A DNA stretch of 31,019 bases, from assembly GCA_910587725.1 (NCBI GenBank), contig CAJUNG010000017.1:1-31019 (forward strand), given 5' to 3'. A program made the translations under genes and the position numbers. Source of the stretch: an uncultured Bacilli bacterium (lineage in GTDB: Bacteria > Bacillota_I > Bacilli_A > RF39 > UBA660). The notes beneath the pieces were generated by a model. The model did no database searches and had not been told where the DNA came from. It saw nothing but the letters and a program-made list of their open reading frames with translations. Below are positions 30,917 to 31,019 of the stretch, piece after piece (position 1 is the stretch's first letter; every line of letters begins with the position of its first letter).

Positions 30917-31019
30917 TTATTTGATGATTCGAGAGATTTGTTCTCTTTTTTTTTCTTTATTTTCGGCTTGAATTAAAATAGAAGTTCCCGTGTAACATAA
31001 AAAGATGAAAATTTTAGGA
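30917..31019 (-). CDS. 3' end of a convergent gene (partial, membrane-type tail)
   Basis: The reverse strand is open from the window edge to TAA at 30919-30917. It reads PKIFIFLCYTGTSILIQAEN, then KEKKREQISRIIK: the end of a hydrophobic helix followed by a basic cytoplasmic tail, as in transporters and flippases. Only about 33 residues are visible, so no family is named. AGAGA (30932-30936) with TCTCT (30942-30946) and a T-run form a terminator-like hairpin for the forward gene inside this coding end. Confidence 0.45.
   Translation of the reverse strand, partial: PKIFIFLCYTGTSILIQAENKEKKREQISRIIK
30931..30955 (+). terminator. Short hairpin with T-run, forward direction
   Basis: AGAGA, loop TTTGT, TCTCT is followed by about nine T. 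Probably the terminator of the membrane gene ending at 30864. It sits 67 bp downstream and inside the putative convergent coding end. Confidence 0.5.

Overview
The window is low-GC DNA from a Bacillota chromosome, probably a Bacilli, Erysipelotrichia or RF39-type lineage. The evidence is the strong A+T bias, Shine-Dalgarno sites of the AGGAGG type, and the order ireB - ruvX - DUF1292 - mltG - trmR, which is a Bacillus-type housekeeping cluster. The species cannot be named from the sequence alone.

Layout. Bases 42-152 are a 5S rRNA. Bases 153-2300 are a decayed stretch holding one intact DUF2691-type gene, a clear pseudogene and several hairpins. Bases 2309-6340 are the ireB-ruvX-DUF1292-mltG-trmR run, a DUF402 nucleotide phosphatase with its own promoter, and a membrane protein. 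At 6538 a class B penicillin-binding protein gene (SpoVD/FtsI type) begins. It is cut at its active site (S-T-F-K) near 7417 and resumes at 24850. The chromosome then continues with tex, a membrane-anchored thioredoxin-fold protein, a PF10131-like multi-pass membrane protein, and the 3' end of a convergent gene.

Between the two PBP halves lies an integrated element of about 17.4 kb (7417-24851). Its right end encodes a 576-residue large serine integrase. The two junctions share AAGA, and the host halves rejoin in frame into a 635-residue PBP. The empty-circle site reconstructed from the element ends is a near-perfect palindrome with 13-bp arms around a central AA. That AA is the first two bases of the PBP catalytic lysine codon.

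The element's genes suggest an integrative replicon, not a prophage or a self-transmissible ICE. It has a HUH-type Rep, a DnaA-domain-IV-like protein, an SSB-like OB-fold protein, a large primase/SF3-helicase and a small serine resolvase with a res-like site. I see no capsid, terminase, portal, type IV secretion or classical relaxase gene. Other genes are a SWIM-like zinc protein, a truncated N6-methyltransferase-like protein, an XRE repressor, an operon of two single-pass membrane proteins (one RsgI-like, one with W-S-W / Y-R-Y-R repeats), and a solitary reverse-strand gene with a near-consensus promoter. Several small proteins have no function I can recognise.

The most interesting possibilities are that the element acts as a reversible switch of a PBP catalytic site, that it uses two replication-initiation modules, and that its XRE protein controls a surface-protein operon through a palindrome placed inside a promoter. 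Function is inferred for most element genes.
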